A stretch of 64,000 nucleotides of DNA from NCBI GenBank assembly GCA_964410625.1, contig CAYPHY010000001.1, positions 1-64,000 of the forward strand, in the 5' to 3' direction. The translations under genes were made by a program, and so were the position numbers. The DNA comes from CAYPHY01 sp964410625 (GTDB taxonomy: Bacteria > Chloroflexota > Anaerolineae > Promineifilales > Promineifilaceae). The notes under the pieces were generated by a model. That model did not search any database and had not been told where the DNA came from. It saw nothing but the letters and a program-made list of their open reading frames with translations. Of this stretch, positions 15,425 through 24,502 are shown one piece after another; position 1 is the stretch's first letter, and each line of letters opens with the position of its first letter.

Positions 15425-18178
15425 ATGTTGCTCAGGCTACTCCTCCGACACTTAAGCTACCACTGGCGTGTAAACCTGCTAGTTTTTGTCGGGTTGTTGG
15501 CAGCCGCAGCGTTGTTGGCTGGGCTTCCAGCTTATGCAGCGACCATCTCCGGTGGCAGTCTGACGCAGCGACTGGTGGACGCGCCGGTCGCCGCACGGAA
15601 TATCCTGATCAGCGGGAATTTGCTCAACGAGGAATTTTACGGCCGTCTGACCGACAAGCTCGGCGGCCTGGTGCGCGAACGGGTCGTTGTTCGCAACCAG
15701 GAAGTGGGCGGCAATGCCATCATTGAAGTCGCCGACGGTACTGAATTTTTCTTCGACGAGTTTTTTGTCCTCCATCCCCAATCGTTCAGCAATCTAGCCG
15801 ATGCGACCAACCTGGTTGAAGGACGCTTGCCCGCCTCGTCGGCAGTACAGACGATTGGCAATGATGTTGTGTTGGAAGCCGTCGTTGGGACAGAGGCGGC
15901 CACCGGCGTTAATTTCAGCCAGGCTGATGGTGGAAACGTATCCTTTTATAATCTGCAAATTGGCGACCGCGTGGCAACGGAACCACGGGAAAGCGGCCGT
16001 CTTATCTTTGAGATCGTCGGCATTGTTGAACCGAAAGAGCCAACGGGCGATCAATGGTGGGGGACGCTGATTCCTTTCTCCTTCTTTCGCCAGGCGTTGA
16101 ACGGCCCCAGTATGCCGGAGACAATCACCCTCTCGCTGCTGGTCGCGCCAGAGGTCATGTCCTCTTACTTCCCCTTCCATACCGAAGAGTGGCGTGTGCT
16201 GACGGATACGGCCGTGATCAATGTCAACAATGTACGGGCGCAGCAATCAGCCTTGCGCGAGGTGGAAACGGAGCTAGAAACCAACCTGGTCAACGTCAAC
16301 ACCAGCCTGATCGAGATAACAGCAGGCTATCTCAACGAGCTAAACAGCGCCCAAACAACGCTCTTTCTCCTATCCTTCCAATCGCTGCTGTTTGCTTTTT
16401 ACCTGCTGGCGTTGATCAGCAGCTTTGTCGTCAACCATGCCCGCGAGGAGCTAGAGGTGTTGCACAGCCGTGGCTTCACCCAGGCGCAACTGTTGGCTCT
16501 CTATGCGGTTTCAATCCTGTTATTGGCGTTGCTGGCGGGGCTGCTGGCCCCCTTTGTCGCCCAATTGGGCGTGCGGCTGTGGGCGCGACTGAGTGGGCAA
16601 ACGGCCGCTGCTCCTGCCCTGACCGAATCCTGGCGACTGGCCGCCATCGCCACAATCGGCGGGTGGCTGATGCTCGTGGCGATACTGTTCGTCAGCACTG
16701 GCAGCCGGGAGGCCACCACCGGACATTTCATCACCCGCCCAGCGCAAAAACCGTTCTGGCAACGCTATTACCTGGATGTGGTGTTGCTATTGCTGGGTGG
16801 ACTGCTTTATTGGCAAGGTGCAAACAGTAATTGGGCATCCACCGGTCTGGCTTCGGTGGCCGGGGCGGCCGATCCCTTGCTGTTGGTCGGCCCAACCTTG
16901 CTGCTGATTGGCGTGACTTTGCTCGTGGTGCGCCTCCTTCCCTGGTTGGCGCGGGCGGCGGCGCGTCTGCGGAAAGACGGCCGCTTCGCCACCATCCATA
17001 CGCTCCAGCATATCGGCCGTGGTGGGCAGGGGACCGGCCAGGTCCTCTTTTTAGTGAGTCTCGCTGTTGGGCTGACTCTCTTTGCCGGACTCTTTCGCCA
17101 CTCGCTGATCGGGCGGCAAAGTTTGCTGGCCCATTATCTCAATGGGGCCGATGTGCGGCTCAGCGTGCCAGGCGGCGCGGAAACGGCAGAGACCGGCAGC
17201 ATCACGTCACTTCCTGGCGTGGTAGACAGTTCGCCGGTCTATCGTAATCCGCGTGTGCGCTGGTCGGTTGAGCTTTCCCGGCAATCCGCCCTTCTGGCCG
17301 TTGACCCGGCTACCCTAAACAACGTCGCTCGTTTTCCCCCCGGCGTCAGCAGCCTCAACTTAAAGAGTATTTTACCGGCCCTGGAGACGGCCGGGCCGCA
17401 AGCCATTCCCGCCGTTTTCTCCTATGACAGCTACCCCCAAAATAAACAAACAGGGGATATTGTCACCTATCTGGTTGGCACGACCCCGGTTAACTTTGAA
17501 GTGCGCGGGCTGATCAGCAACTTTCCGGGGCTGACTTCTCCCTTTGTCGTCACCAATCTGGCCTTGCTGGAGAATGAGCTAGACCTGGCGCGTCTTTCTG
17601 GGGTTAGCACCGGTCAAAAGGAGCTATGGCTGGAGACGGAACCAGCCCAGGAAACGGCCGTTATCGAAGAAGCGGCCAGCCGGGGTTATCCCGTTCTAAA
17701 TACGGCAGCGACGATTGAGCAGGGTTTACGCTCTGATCTGGTGGGGCAAGAAGCGTTGGGAGCCTTTTCGCTCAATGCCTGGGTACTCACCGCGCTTAGC
17801 CTGTTCGCCTTTTTGTTGGCTGGCCTCACGCTTGCTCGCCAACGCCACTATGAATTTTCTGTCTTGCGTACATTAGGTGCGTCATCCAGCCAACTGTTGC
17901 GCTTGCTGACGCTGGAAGGGATTGCCGGGGTCGGGTTAGGGCTGTTAGTGGGAACGGCCATTGGCTATGGCCTGGCGGTGATGATGCGGCCGATCCTTTC
18001 GCGGGCGTTGGCGGCGGCCGTTGGCGGCAATGAAATCCAGCGCATCATGGTTGATTGGACGGCCATGTTGCAACTCTATGGGCTGTTTATTCTCGCCTAT
18101 GGATTGGTGTTGCTGTTGCTCTTGTGGATTGTGTCTCGCGCCAGGTCGGTGCGGGTGTTGAAGGTGGGTGTGGAATAG
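15425..18178 (+). CDS. FtsX/MacB-type ABC transporter permease
   Basis: The 917-residue inner-membrane permease has an N-terminal helix (about residues 18-36), a large extracytoplasmic domain (40-300), an FtsX three-helix unit (about 310-420), a further helix pair near 440-510, a second extracytoplasmic domain (540-770) and a final FtsX unit (about 790-905) with LTLARQRHYEFSVLRTLGASSSQLLRLLTLEG. This double-FtsX layout is typical of exporters or mechanotransmission systems for lipids, lipoproteins or peptides. The ATPase gene follows 200 bases downstream. The substrate is unknown; no MacA-like adaptor is nearby. Confidence 0.9.
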   Translation: MLLRLLLRHLSYHWRVNLLVFVGLLAAAALLAGLPAYAATISGGSLTQRLVDAPVAARNILISGNLLNEEFYGRLTDKLGGLVRERVVVRNQEVGGNAIIEVADGTEFFFDEFFVLHPQSFSNLADATNLVEGRLPASSAVQTIGNDVVLEAVVGTEAATGVNFSQADGGNVSFYNLQIGDRVATEPRESGRLIFEIVGIVEPKEPTGDQWWGTLIPFSFFRQALNGPSMPETITLSLLVAPEVMSSYFPFHTEEWRVLTDTAVINVNNVRAQQSALREVETELETNLVNVNTSLIEITAGYLNELNSAQTTLFLLSFQSLLFAFYLLALISSFVVNHAREELEVLHSRGFTQAQLLALYAVSILLLALLAGLLAPFVAQLGVRLWARLSGQTAAAPALTESWRLAAIATIGGWLMLVAILFVSTGSREATTGHFITRPAQKPFWQRYYLDVVLLLLGGLLYWQGANSNWASTGLASVAGAADPLLLVGPTLLLIGVTLLVVRLLPWLARAAARLRKDGRFATIHTLQHIGRGGQGTGQVLFLVSLAVGLTLFAGLFRHSLIGRQSLLAHYLNGADVRLSVPGGAETAETGSITSLPGVVDSSPVYRNPRVRWSVELSRQSALLAVDPATLNNVARFPPGVSSLNLKSILPALETAGPQAIPAVFSYDSYPQNKQTGDIVTYLVGTTPVNFEVRGLISNFPGLTSPFVVTNLALLENELDLARLSGVSTGQKELWLETEPAQETAVIEEAASRGYPVLNTAATIEQGLRSDLVGQEALGAFSLNAWVLTALSLFAFLLAGLTLARQRHYEFSVLRTLGASSSQLLRLLTLEGIAGVGLGLLVGTAIGYGLAVMMRPILSRALAAAVGGNEIQRIMVDWTAMLQLYGLFILAYGLVLLLLLWIVSRARSVRVLKVGVE

Positions 18179-18180
18179 CA

Positions 18181-18351
18181 ACAGCGGATAAGGAAATAAA
18201 CGGATTAGGAATTACGCATTTTGCATCGAATTGACGCGAATGAACGCGAATTTAGGATTAATTTTGCAAAAATTCGCGTAATTCGTTGCTAAAATTTCAT
18301 CACTGTGTGAGTTACGGATACTCGCCATCCGTTTATTTCCTTATCCGCTGT
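18181..18351. repeat. Nested repeat: perfect 25-bp inverted repeat enclosing a family-A element
   Basis: The outer arms at 18181-18205 and 18327-18351 are exact complements (words GCGGATAAGGAAATAAACGG). Enclosed is a family-A-like palindrome (ATTACGCATTTTGCATCGAA, TGACGCGAATGAACGCGAAT and the opposite-sense AATTCGCGTAATTCGTTGC). The structure suggests that one mobile palindrome inserted into the loop of another. It separates the permease from its ATPase. Confidence 0.75.
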
Positions 18352-18378
18352 AGTCTTGTGTACTCTTTGGAAGTCATC

Positions 18379-20079
18379 ATGGCAAACGAACCATTCATTC
18401 TCTGTGATAATCTGGTCAAGATTTATAAGGTTGCTGATCTGGAAGTGGTCGCCTTGCAGGGGTTAGACCTGGAGGTGGAGAAAGGGGAGATGATCGCCCT
18501 GGTTGGCGCGTCTGGCTCCGGCAAGTCCACCTTGATGAATGTGATTGGCGGCCTGGACGAACCGAGCGCGGGGAAGATCATCGTTGGCGGCCGTGATCTG
18601 CTGAAGATCGGCCAAAAAGAGCGGGTCAACTATAAGCGTGAAGTGGTCGGCTTTGTCTGGCAGCAACCTTCGCGCAATCTACTACCCTACCTCTCTGCCA
18701 AAGAGAATGTCGTCTTGCCAATGATGCTCAGCGGCCTTCGCCCCTCCGAGCGCAATAAGCGGGCGCTGGAACTACTCGACCTGGTGGGGCTGTCCGACCG
18801 CGCCGACTTTCGCCCCGACCGGCTATCTGGTGGGCAACAGCAGCGCGTTGCCCTGGCGATTGCGCTGGCGAACAATCCGCCGCTGTTGCTCGGCGACGAG
18901 CCGACCGGCCAGGTGGACTCGGAAACTGCCAACAGCATCTTTAACGCCCTACGCCATATCAACGAGGCATTAGGGACCACCATCGTTATCGTCACCCACG
19001 ACCAGCGCGTGGCGGAGAAGGTGGACCGGGTGATCGCCATCCGCGACGGCCGCATTAGCACCGAAATCCGTCGCGACCGTAGCCTGGAGGATGGCTCGGT
19101 GAAGGAAGAAGAGTGGGTGGTGATGGACCGCGCCGGTCGCTTGCAAATGCCCCAGGCTTATATTGAATCGTTGGCGATGCAGGAGCGCGTAAAGCTCCGG
19201 CTGGAGGCAGACCATGTCTCTGTCTGGCCGGGGGTATCGCTGGCGGTTGCCGAACAGGTGATTGACGACGAAGTGGAGTCGGGATTGAGTGGCGGGTCAT
19301 ATTGGCGGCCGCCGCGCATCGGCGAAAAAGGCGGGACGCGCCGCTTTGCGAGCAATCTTCCGGCGCAACCAGTCACACCGCCCAGCGCACCGGCCGTTGT
19401 CGTCGAAGACCTCTCGCGTCACTTCCAGGTGGGTGATGAAATCGTCCATGCCGTCGATCAACTCAGCCTGGAGATTCCGGCGGGGGTGATGGCGGTGGTC
19501 AAGGGGCCTTCAGGATCGGGCAAGACGACGCTGCTCAATCTGATCGCCGGACTGGACGAGCCGACCAGTGGCAATGTTTCAGTGGGCGGCCGGCCGATGG
19601 CACAGATCAGCAACAAGGAAAAGATCGAACTACGCCGCCGCGAAATCGGCTTTGTCTTTCAGACCTTCGGCCTGCTACCCTTCCTCTCCGCGCGAGAAAA
19701 TATCGAAGCCCCCATGCGGCTGGTGAAGATGTCGGGCAAGGAACGCGCCGAACGGAGCGCGGAGGTGCTGGGGTTGGTTGGGCTGAGCGAGCGCAGCGGC
19801 CACCGTGTTTACGAGCTATCGGGTGGCGAACAGCAACGGATTGCGCTGGCGCGGGCGTTGGCGAATCGGCCGTCGCTGCTCCTTGCCGACGAACCTACCG
19901 GCCAGCTCGACACCGCCACCGGCAACGCGATCATCGCCCTGATCAAGCATATCGTCGCCGAAACGGGGGTGACGGCCGTCGTTGCCAGCCATGATCCGAA
20001 AGTGGAGGAGGCGGCCGATATTGTGTACGTGTTGCAAGATGGTAAACTACTAGAAACCCGTGATCAACGAGTCGGCTAA
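18379..20079 (+). CDS. ABC transporter ATP-binding protein with two fused nucleotide-binding domains
   Basis: Cytosolic motor for the preceding permease, 566 residues from ATG 18379 (MANEPFILCDN); the longer frame upstream only reads repeat. NBD1 (about 5-235) has Walker A GASGSGKST, signature LSGGQQQRVALA and Walker B LLLGDEPTGQVD. NBD2 (about 340-560) has GPSGSGKTT, LSGGEQQRIALARA and LLLADEPTGQLD. Both resemble LolD/MacB ATPases. A linker of about 100 residues joins them. One polypeptide with two NBDs fits one permease with two FtsX units. Both NBDs look active. Confidence 0.9.
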   Translation: MANEPFILCDNLVKIYKVADLEVVALQGLDLEVEKGEMIALVGASGSGKSTLMNVIGGLDEPSAGKIIVGGRDLLKIGQKERVNYKREVVGFVWQQPSRNLLPYLSAKENVVLPMMLSGLRPSERNKRALELLDLVGLSDRADFRPDRLSGGQQQRVALAIALANNPPLLLGDEPTGQVDSETANSIFNALRHINEALGTTIVIVTHDQRVAEKVDRVIAIRDGRISTEIRRDRSLEDGSVKEEEWVVMDRAGRLQMPQAYIESLAMQERVKLRLEADHVSVWPGVSLAVAEQVIDDEVESGLSGGSYWRPPRIGEKGGTRRFASNLPAQPVTPPSAPAVVVEDLSRHFQVGDEIVHAVDQLSLEIPAGVMAVVKGPSGSGKTTLLNLIAGLDEPTSGNVSVGGRPMAQISNKEKIELRRREIGFVFQTFGLLPFLSARENIEAPMRLVKMSGKERAERSAEVLGLVGLSERSGHRVYELSGGEQQRIALARALANRPSLLLADEPTGQLDTATGNAIIALIKHIVAETGVTAVVASHDPKVEEAADIVYVLQDGKLLETRDQRVG

Positions 20080-20105
20080 ATCTACTCATCATAAGTGAGT
20101 ACAAA

Positions 20106-20423
20106 GTGACTTTAGAATATTCATGGCCGATTTTTGTACGAGATCGTTCAGGGCTCGAGATATATCTGACTTATGAACGGTGGGAACACGCTCTTGACCA
20201 TCCTGGAATGCACGAAGGGCTGCTTGATCTACTACTAGAAACATTGCACAAAGGCAGCCGGAAGCAAGACACTTTTGATCCGACGATATTTAAATACGCT
20301 CACGACTTCCCCAACTTACCAGCACCCTATTCGCACATGGTCGTGGTTGTAAAGTTTGACAGGCGCAACGCTACGAAGACAAATAATTTAGTCTTGACCG
20401 CTTACTTGATTGAAAAATGGTGA
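20106..20423 (+). CDS. Small protein, possible toxin partner of DUF2283
   Basis: The 105-residue protein starts at GTG 20106. It has IYLTYERWEHALDHPGMHEGL, followed by KFDRRNATKTNNLVLTAYLIEKW at the end. The Tyr/Trp-x-His plus late beta-strand pattern recalls small RelE/EndoU-like toxin domains, but I do not recognise a named family. It is followed after 4 bases by a DUF2283 gene, a class often paired with such proteins. The pair contains no CGGCCG, unlike most genes here, which suggests transfer. Confidence 0.6.
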   Translation: MTLEYSWPIFVRDRSGLEIYLTYERWEHALDHPGMHEGLLDLLLETLHKGSRKQDTFDPTIFKYAHDFPNLPAPYSHMVVVVKFDRRNATKTNNLVLTAYLIEKW

Positions 20424-20427
20424 TGCA

Positions 20428-20802
20428 ATGAAAGCAATCCATTATGATGCCGAAGGTGACATCTTATCAGTAACATTTACTGAAGCCAGCGGGCAAACCC
20501 ATACAGGGGTTGAGCTTTCTGATAATATTGTCCTATATTACAACCCTGAAACTGAACAACCTATTAAGTTAGTTCTGTTAAGTTATCAAAAGATGCTGCA
20601 AGCCAGCACCAAAAAGCCGATTTTACTTGATGGCCTAGATGGGATGCCCACCAACGTTAAATTAACAGTTATTACATTATTACACCGAACACCGCTGACC
20701 ACATTCTTACAACTAAACGAAGCACACGATAACAAGCCGCTGAGCAGTCGTGTACGCGAAGTCTTTACACCAGCTACCTTGCAAACAGTTGCAGCGGCAT
20801 AA
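20428..20802 (+). CDS. DUF2283 domain protein, possible antitoxin
   Basis: The 124-residue protein starts at ATG 20428 (MKAIHYDAEGDILSVTF). The first ~55 residues are a DUF2283 pattern: MKxxYDxEGDILxVxF, GVELSDNIVLYYNPE and IKLVLLSYQKM. The C-terminal half (about 60-124) is extra and unrecognised. Start and spacing fit translational coupling to the gene ahead. A toxin-antitoxin role is inferred from the arrangement and is not shown by the sequence itself. Confidence 0.65.
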   Translation: MKAIHYDAEGDILSVTFTEASGQTHTGVELSDNIVLYYNPETEQPIKLVLLSYQKMLQASTKKPILLDGLDGMPTNVKLTVITLLHRTPLTTFLQLNEAHDNKPLSSRVREVFTPATLQTVAAA

Positions 20803-20840
20803 TCTTTGGTGAGCTAGAAAGGCAGTAAGTCCTTCATATA

Positions 20841-22016
20841 TCATACAGGGTCAGTCAGCCGGAACTCTGGCATTTGCGCCGGGATGTAGTCGCGGTTGCG
20901 CCAGGGGGTCAGCTTGATGACGAAGCGGGCGAAGCTCCAGCCCAGGCGCACCAGCGTGGGATACTTCATCAGGTAGGCAAAGCGAGCAAGACGGGTGCGG
21001 ATGCGTAGCTGCACAAAGAGGGGATGTTGGCGCACTCGTTCGCGGTAGGTGGCGAAGCTGAAGTCCTGCCGGGCAAAGGCGTCGCTGATCGCCTCGGCCG
21101 CTACCTCCCCATACCCCAACGCAAAGGAAATCCCCTCGCCAAACAGGGGATCGGCCCCGGCCGCGTCGCCGACGAGAATGACATGCGGTTGGGAAAACTG
21201 CGCCTTTGAACTCCACCAGCGAATGGGATGTCCCTTCAGTTCGTAATCATCCAAATTTCGGTCACGGACGGCCAATGAATCACGGAGGGTTTGTTTGAGG
21301 TCGGCCTTCGGTCGTTCCGGGCGGGCGCGGCTGTCAAAGAGGCCGCGATTCATATAGGGCTTGCCCTGGATATAGCTGGGGAAGTCCCAGTAGTACCCCT
21401 GCAAGCCATCGGTCATATGGGTGAAGTCGAAGATAGCGACTCCATCGCGGAACTCCGGTTGGGTACGCGCATCTTCGGGGGTCAGAACTTCCATCAACCG
21501 CGCCGTGCGTAATTCATCCTCCCATTTCAGCTTGCGCCGCACAAAGCTGCGCGAGCCATCGGCCGCCACCACCACCTTCGCGTGAAATGTCGTCTTTTCG
21601 GTGACAACCTCGACGTAATCGTCGTGGGCGATCACTTGCGTCACCGCTTCCCCCTGGCGGACGCGGACGCCGAGCTTTTCGGCCGTTTTCACCAGCCAAT
21701 GATCAAACTCATCGCGGCGGACAATACGAAAGACAGGATTACCATAGAAGGAGTAGCTTTTATCCTGGTAAAGCAACCGCACTTCTTTGACCTCAAAATT
21801 TTTTACGTCAAAGGGGAGGCCGAGGCGAGCCAGCACATTTTGCCCCATGTGGGTGATGCCGCCACCACAGAGTTTTTCGCGGGGGTGGACGGCTTTATCC
21901 ACCATGACGATACGGCCGCTCCAACTTGGGTCTTGTTTAATCAGATGTAACGCCGTCGAGGTGCCAGACGGCCCACTGCCAACAATCAGTATGTCAACTG
22001 TCTCAACTTGGGTCAT
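20841..22016 (-). CDS. Geranylgeranyl-reductase-family FAD-dependent oxidoreductase
   Basis: The 391-residue flavoprotein has dinucleotide-binding DILIVGSGPSGTSTALHL (about 8-25), LCGGGITHMGQ, the middle VVVAADGSRSFVRRKL motif and VILVGDAAGADPLFGEGISFALGYG, the second FAD-contacting motif. The family reduces isoprenoid double bonds (menaquinone, archaeal-type or carotenoid-like lipids) or oxidises diverse substrates. No isoprenoid genes are adjacent, so the substrate is open. The gene ends close to the convergent DUF2283 gene; the amidase gene lies 31 bases upstream in the same direction, so they may share a transcript. Confidence 0.85.
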   Translation of the reverse strand: MTQVETVDILIVGSGPSGTSTALHLIKQDPSWSGRIVMVDKAVHPREKLCGGGITHMGQNVLARLGLPFDVKNFEVKEVRLLYQDKSYSFYGNPVFRIVRRDEFDHWLVKTAEKLGVRVRQGEAVTQVIAHDDYVEVVTEKTTFHAKVVVAADGSRSFVRRKLKWEDELRTARLMEVLTPEDARTQPEFRDGVAIFDFTHMTDGLQGYYWDFPSYIQGKPYMNRGLFDSRARPERPKADLKQTLRDSLAVRDRNLDDYELKGHPIRWWSSKAQFSQPHVILVGDAAGADPLFGEGISFALGYGEVAAEAISDAFARQDFSFATYRERVRQHPLFVQLRIRTRLARFAYLMKYPTLVRLGWSFARFVIKLTPWRNRDYIPAQMPEFRLTDPV

Positions 22017-22047
22017 TGAACGTTATCCTAAGCAATTATAGTGTGGA

Positions 22048-24339
22048 TCATCTTCGTGGAGCACCAATCACATTGGGCAGGAAGGTGCTGTCGGTTAATC
22101 GCCGGGCTTGGGAGGTGGAGAAATCGGCCGTCCCATGCGCCGCTTCTACATTTCCGGCCAAATCGGTGGCCCGGCTGCGAAACTCGTAGGTCTGGTTTGG
22201 ATTCGGCGGCGTGAAGTAGGCGGCCGTCCCTGTTGCATTCGTGACCAACGCCGTCCAATTGCCGGAACCAGCGGCACGCCACTCGACACGGTATTGGGCC
22301 ACACCAGATAAATTATCATTACCGTTCCAGGCCACATAATAGCGGTTTTGTGCAACCAGGTAGGCAACATCTTGAACACGCGAGGTGGGTGCGGTGCTGT
22401 CTAGCCCGAAACGGCCGACCGGCCCAAAGATCAAATCATCCCCGGCAGTTGCCACAATCACGCGCCAGTAGAGGTTAGCATAGTCCTGGTTGAAGGTATT
22501 GTTGGCCTCAGTCACCGGCCCGGCCCACAACCGGGCGGCGATACGATTGCTGAAGTTAGGGTCAGTAGCCACCTCCAACGTCGTTCGCGCCACGCTGCCG
22601 GGATTGTTGATTTGCCAGCGGAAGTTCACTGTTCGTTGGTTGACCCAACTATCGGCCGCCGGTTGGCTGTTGTTTACCTCCGGCGCGGCCGTCAGCGGCA
22701 AGAGACGAATCGCGTCAAACCAGACGCCGAGGCCGGAGTCATTGGTCAAATCGCTCAGGCGAATGACGTTGCTATTCCCGGCGCGGAGATTGTATTCACC
22801 CAACGGGACCCACAACCCAACCTGATCCGAATGGCTGACGGTCACTTCGCTAACGCCATCGGCATGGGTGATGGTGTACTTTGCCGAGCGCGTCTCACCA
22901 CGACCGGTGTTGCAATAGGGGACAAAGGCTTCGATGCGATAACGGCCGCCGCTGGCGAGATTCGGCCGCCACTCCCCCCAATTACGGCTTTGTGCCTGGC
23001 TGTTGGTTGACCAGGTATAGTAAGAGTGGGTGTTGTGGCCACACTCATTGCGCCCCTCAAACCAGTTGGCATTGCTGCGCGTAAACTGTGGACTGAGTTC
23101 ATCCACGTAGATATAGGGGTCAACCAGTCCGATACGCTCGGCGATCCGGTCGCGCATCCAGGGGATCAGCGCGTGCGCCTGGTCGCCAGGACACTCCGTT
23201 GTGCCATACACATCACGGTGGCCCATTAAATGGGGTAAGCCCCAACTGATGTCGGGCAAGGCATTGCTGGCCTCAAAGACGTTAATGTCCCGTTGGTCGG
23301 CTTTCCAGGCCAGCATATCAATCGCAGAGTTGAGCATCGGCTCTGGCGGGGTAATACCCGGTATGCCGTAGTCGGGTGCGGTAAACGTCCCGATCAACGC
23401 CACCGCCATAGATCCACGATTCGCGCCAGAAGCGTGGATGCCAACCACATCATCCCCGCCATTGTGTCCCTCGTAGACGACGCCATTCATATCCACCAGG
23501 AAGTTATAGCCGATGTCACCCCAATCACGGCTGAAGGTGTGGAAGTTCCAGATGGCACGGACAACGGCCGCCCAATCAGCGCTGCTGTTGTTGGAAACGG
23601 TGTGATGGACAATGAGATGCGTCACAGGATGATAACGCAGGCCGCTGGTATAGTTGCAGGCGGCATGAGTACACCACACGGCGCGACTGATGACAAAGGG
23701 TTTGGGAAAGCCTTCGGCCGCTGCCTGAGGTAACACACCATTTTGTTCATTGAGCTGCTGCTGTTGGGCGATCAGTTCTTCGGTGGTTGGCCCATCGGTT
23801 GAGTCAATGAAGGTCAGGCGTAGAGTACGGAGCGTCGGTGTGACACGAGCGTTTGGTCGTGTCAGTTGGATTTGATATTGGACAAAAGCGTGGGTTTCAT
23901 CCGCCCCCGGCACGACGATCATCTGCCCCACCTGTTCATCATCTTCCGGATCATCCCAATCACTATGGATGTGGATTTCTGACCAGTCGCTCCATTCACC
24001 TTCCGTTTTGGCCGTTCGCATCAGCAAATTGAGTATGCTACCCTCCGGCAGGTCCGCTTCCCACTGTGGAACCAGCGCATTGAAGGCAATCGGTGCGGGA
24101 ATGGGTGGCGAGGTGAAGGTGCTGGTGGATGCACTCTCTTCCAGGGCAAGCCCTTCGTCGGTGATGATAGCGTTTTCGGCCGTCGCGCCGTCAGCAGCGG
24201 CAAAGTCGTCACCGCTAAAGAGCAGTTCTTCCATCGGCACATCCGGCTGGGCGGCCGCGCCGAGGCCAGGAATCTCGATACAGGCGGTCAACAGACCAGC
24301 CTGAACTACTAAGAAAAGTAAGCAAACAAATACTTTCAT
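22048..24339 (-). CDS. Secreted N-acetylmuramoyl-L-alanine amidase (PGRP type), lipoprotein
   Basis: Predicted to cut the peptide from muramic acid in peptidoglycan. The signal peptide ends in lipobox LLTAC with C20. A PGRP/amidase_2 domain (about 210-410) has the zinc ligands in LIVHHTVS, LMGHRDVYG and TECPGD, and the family segment YNFLVDMNGVVYEGHNGG. Next is a golvesin-like domain (about 440-560, YTWSTNSQAQ and VWFDAIRLLPL), then one or two fibronectin-like beta domains (about 570-745). Length is 763 residues. It is anchored outside the cell membrane. Codon and CGGCCG content match its neighbours. Confidence 0.88.
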   Translation of the reverse strand: MKVFVCLLFLVVQAGLLTACIEIPGLGAAAQPDVPMEELLFSGDDFAAADGATAENAIITDEGLALEESASTSTFTSPPIPAPIAFNALVPQWEADLPEGSILNLLMRTAKTEGEWSDWSEIHIHSDWDDPEDDEQVGQMIVVPGADETHAFVQYQIQLTRPNARVTPTLRTLRLTFIDSTDGPTTEELIAQQQQLNEQNGVLPQAAAEGFPKPFVISRAVWCTHAACNYTSGLRYHPVTHLIVHHTVSNNSSADWAAVVRAIWNFHTFSRDWGDIGYNFLVDMNGVVYEGHNGGDDVVGIHASGANRGSMAVALIGTFTAPDYGIPGITPPEPMLNSAIDMLAWKADQRDINVFEASNALPDISWGLPHLMGHRDVYGTTECPGDQAHALIPWMRDRIAERIGLVDPYIYVDELSPQFTRSNANWFEGRNECGHNTHSYYTWSTNSQAQSRNWGEWRPNLASGGRYRIEAFVPYCNTGRGETRSAKYTITHADGVSEVTVSHSDQVGLWVPLGEYNLRAGNSNVIRLSDLTNDSGLGVWFDAIRLLPLTAAPEVNNSQPAADSWVNQRTVNFRWQINNPGSVARTTLEVATDPNFSNRIAARLWAGPVTEANNTFNQDYANLYWRVIVATAGDDLIFGPVGRFGLDSTAPTSRVQDVAYLVAQNRYYVAWNGNDNLSGVAQYRVEWRAAGSGNWTALVTNATGTAAYFTPPNPNQTYEFRSRATDLAGNVEAAHGTADFSTSQARRLTDSTFLPNVIGAPRR

Positions 24340-24502
24340 GGTTCCTGTCTACCTCGGCGATACGGCGGCCGAGATTAGACCTCCATGCTCCCTATTGTAG
24401 CGCAAAATGATAAAACGGATACCAGGACGAGGCCCCCTATGATAAAATTATCAGAATAGACATTGATAGATGATGGTATTATCTTTTTGAGCAGTAGTAT
24501 TT

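Noticed and set aside
20841..24339. Isoprenoid biosynthesis cluster
   Set aside because: Only the reductase-like flavoprotein is present; the neighbour is a wall amidase.
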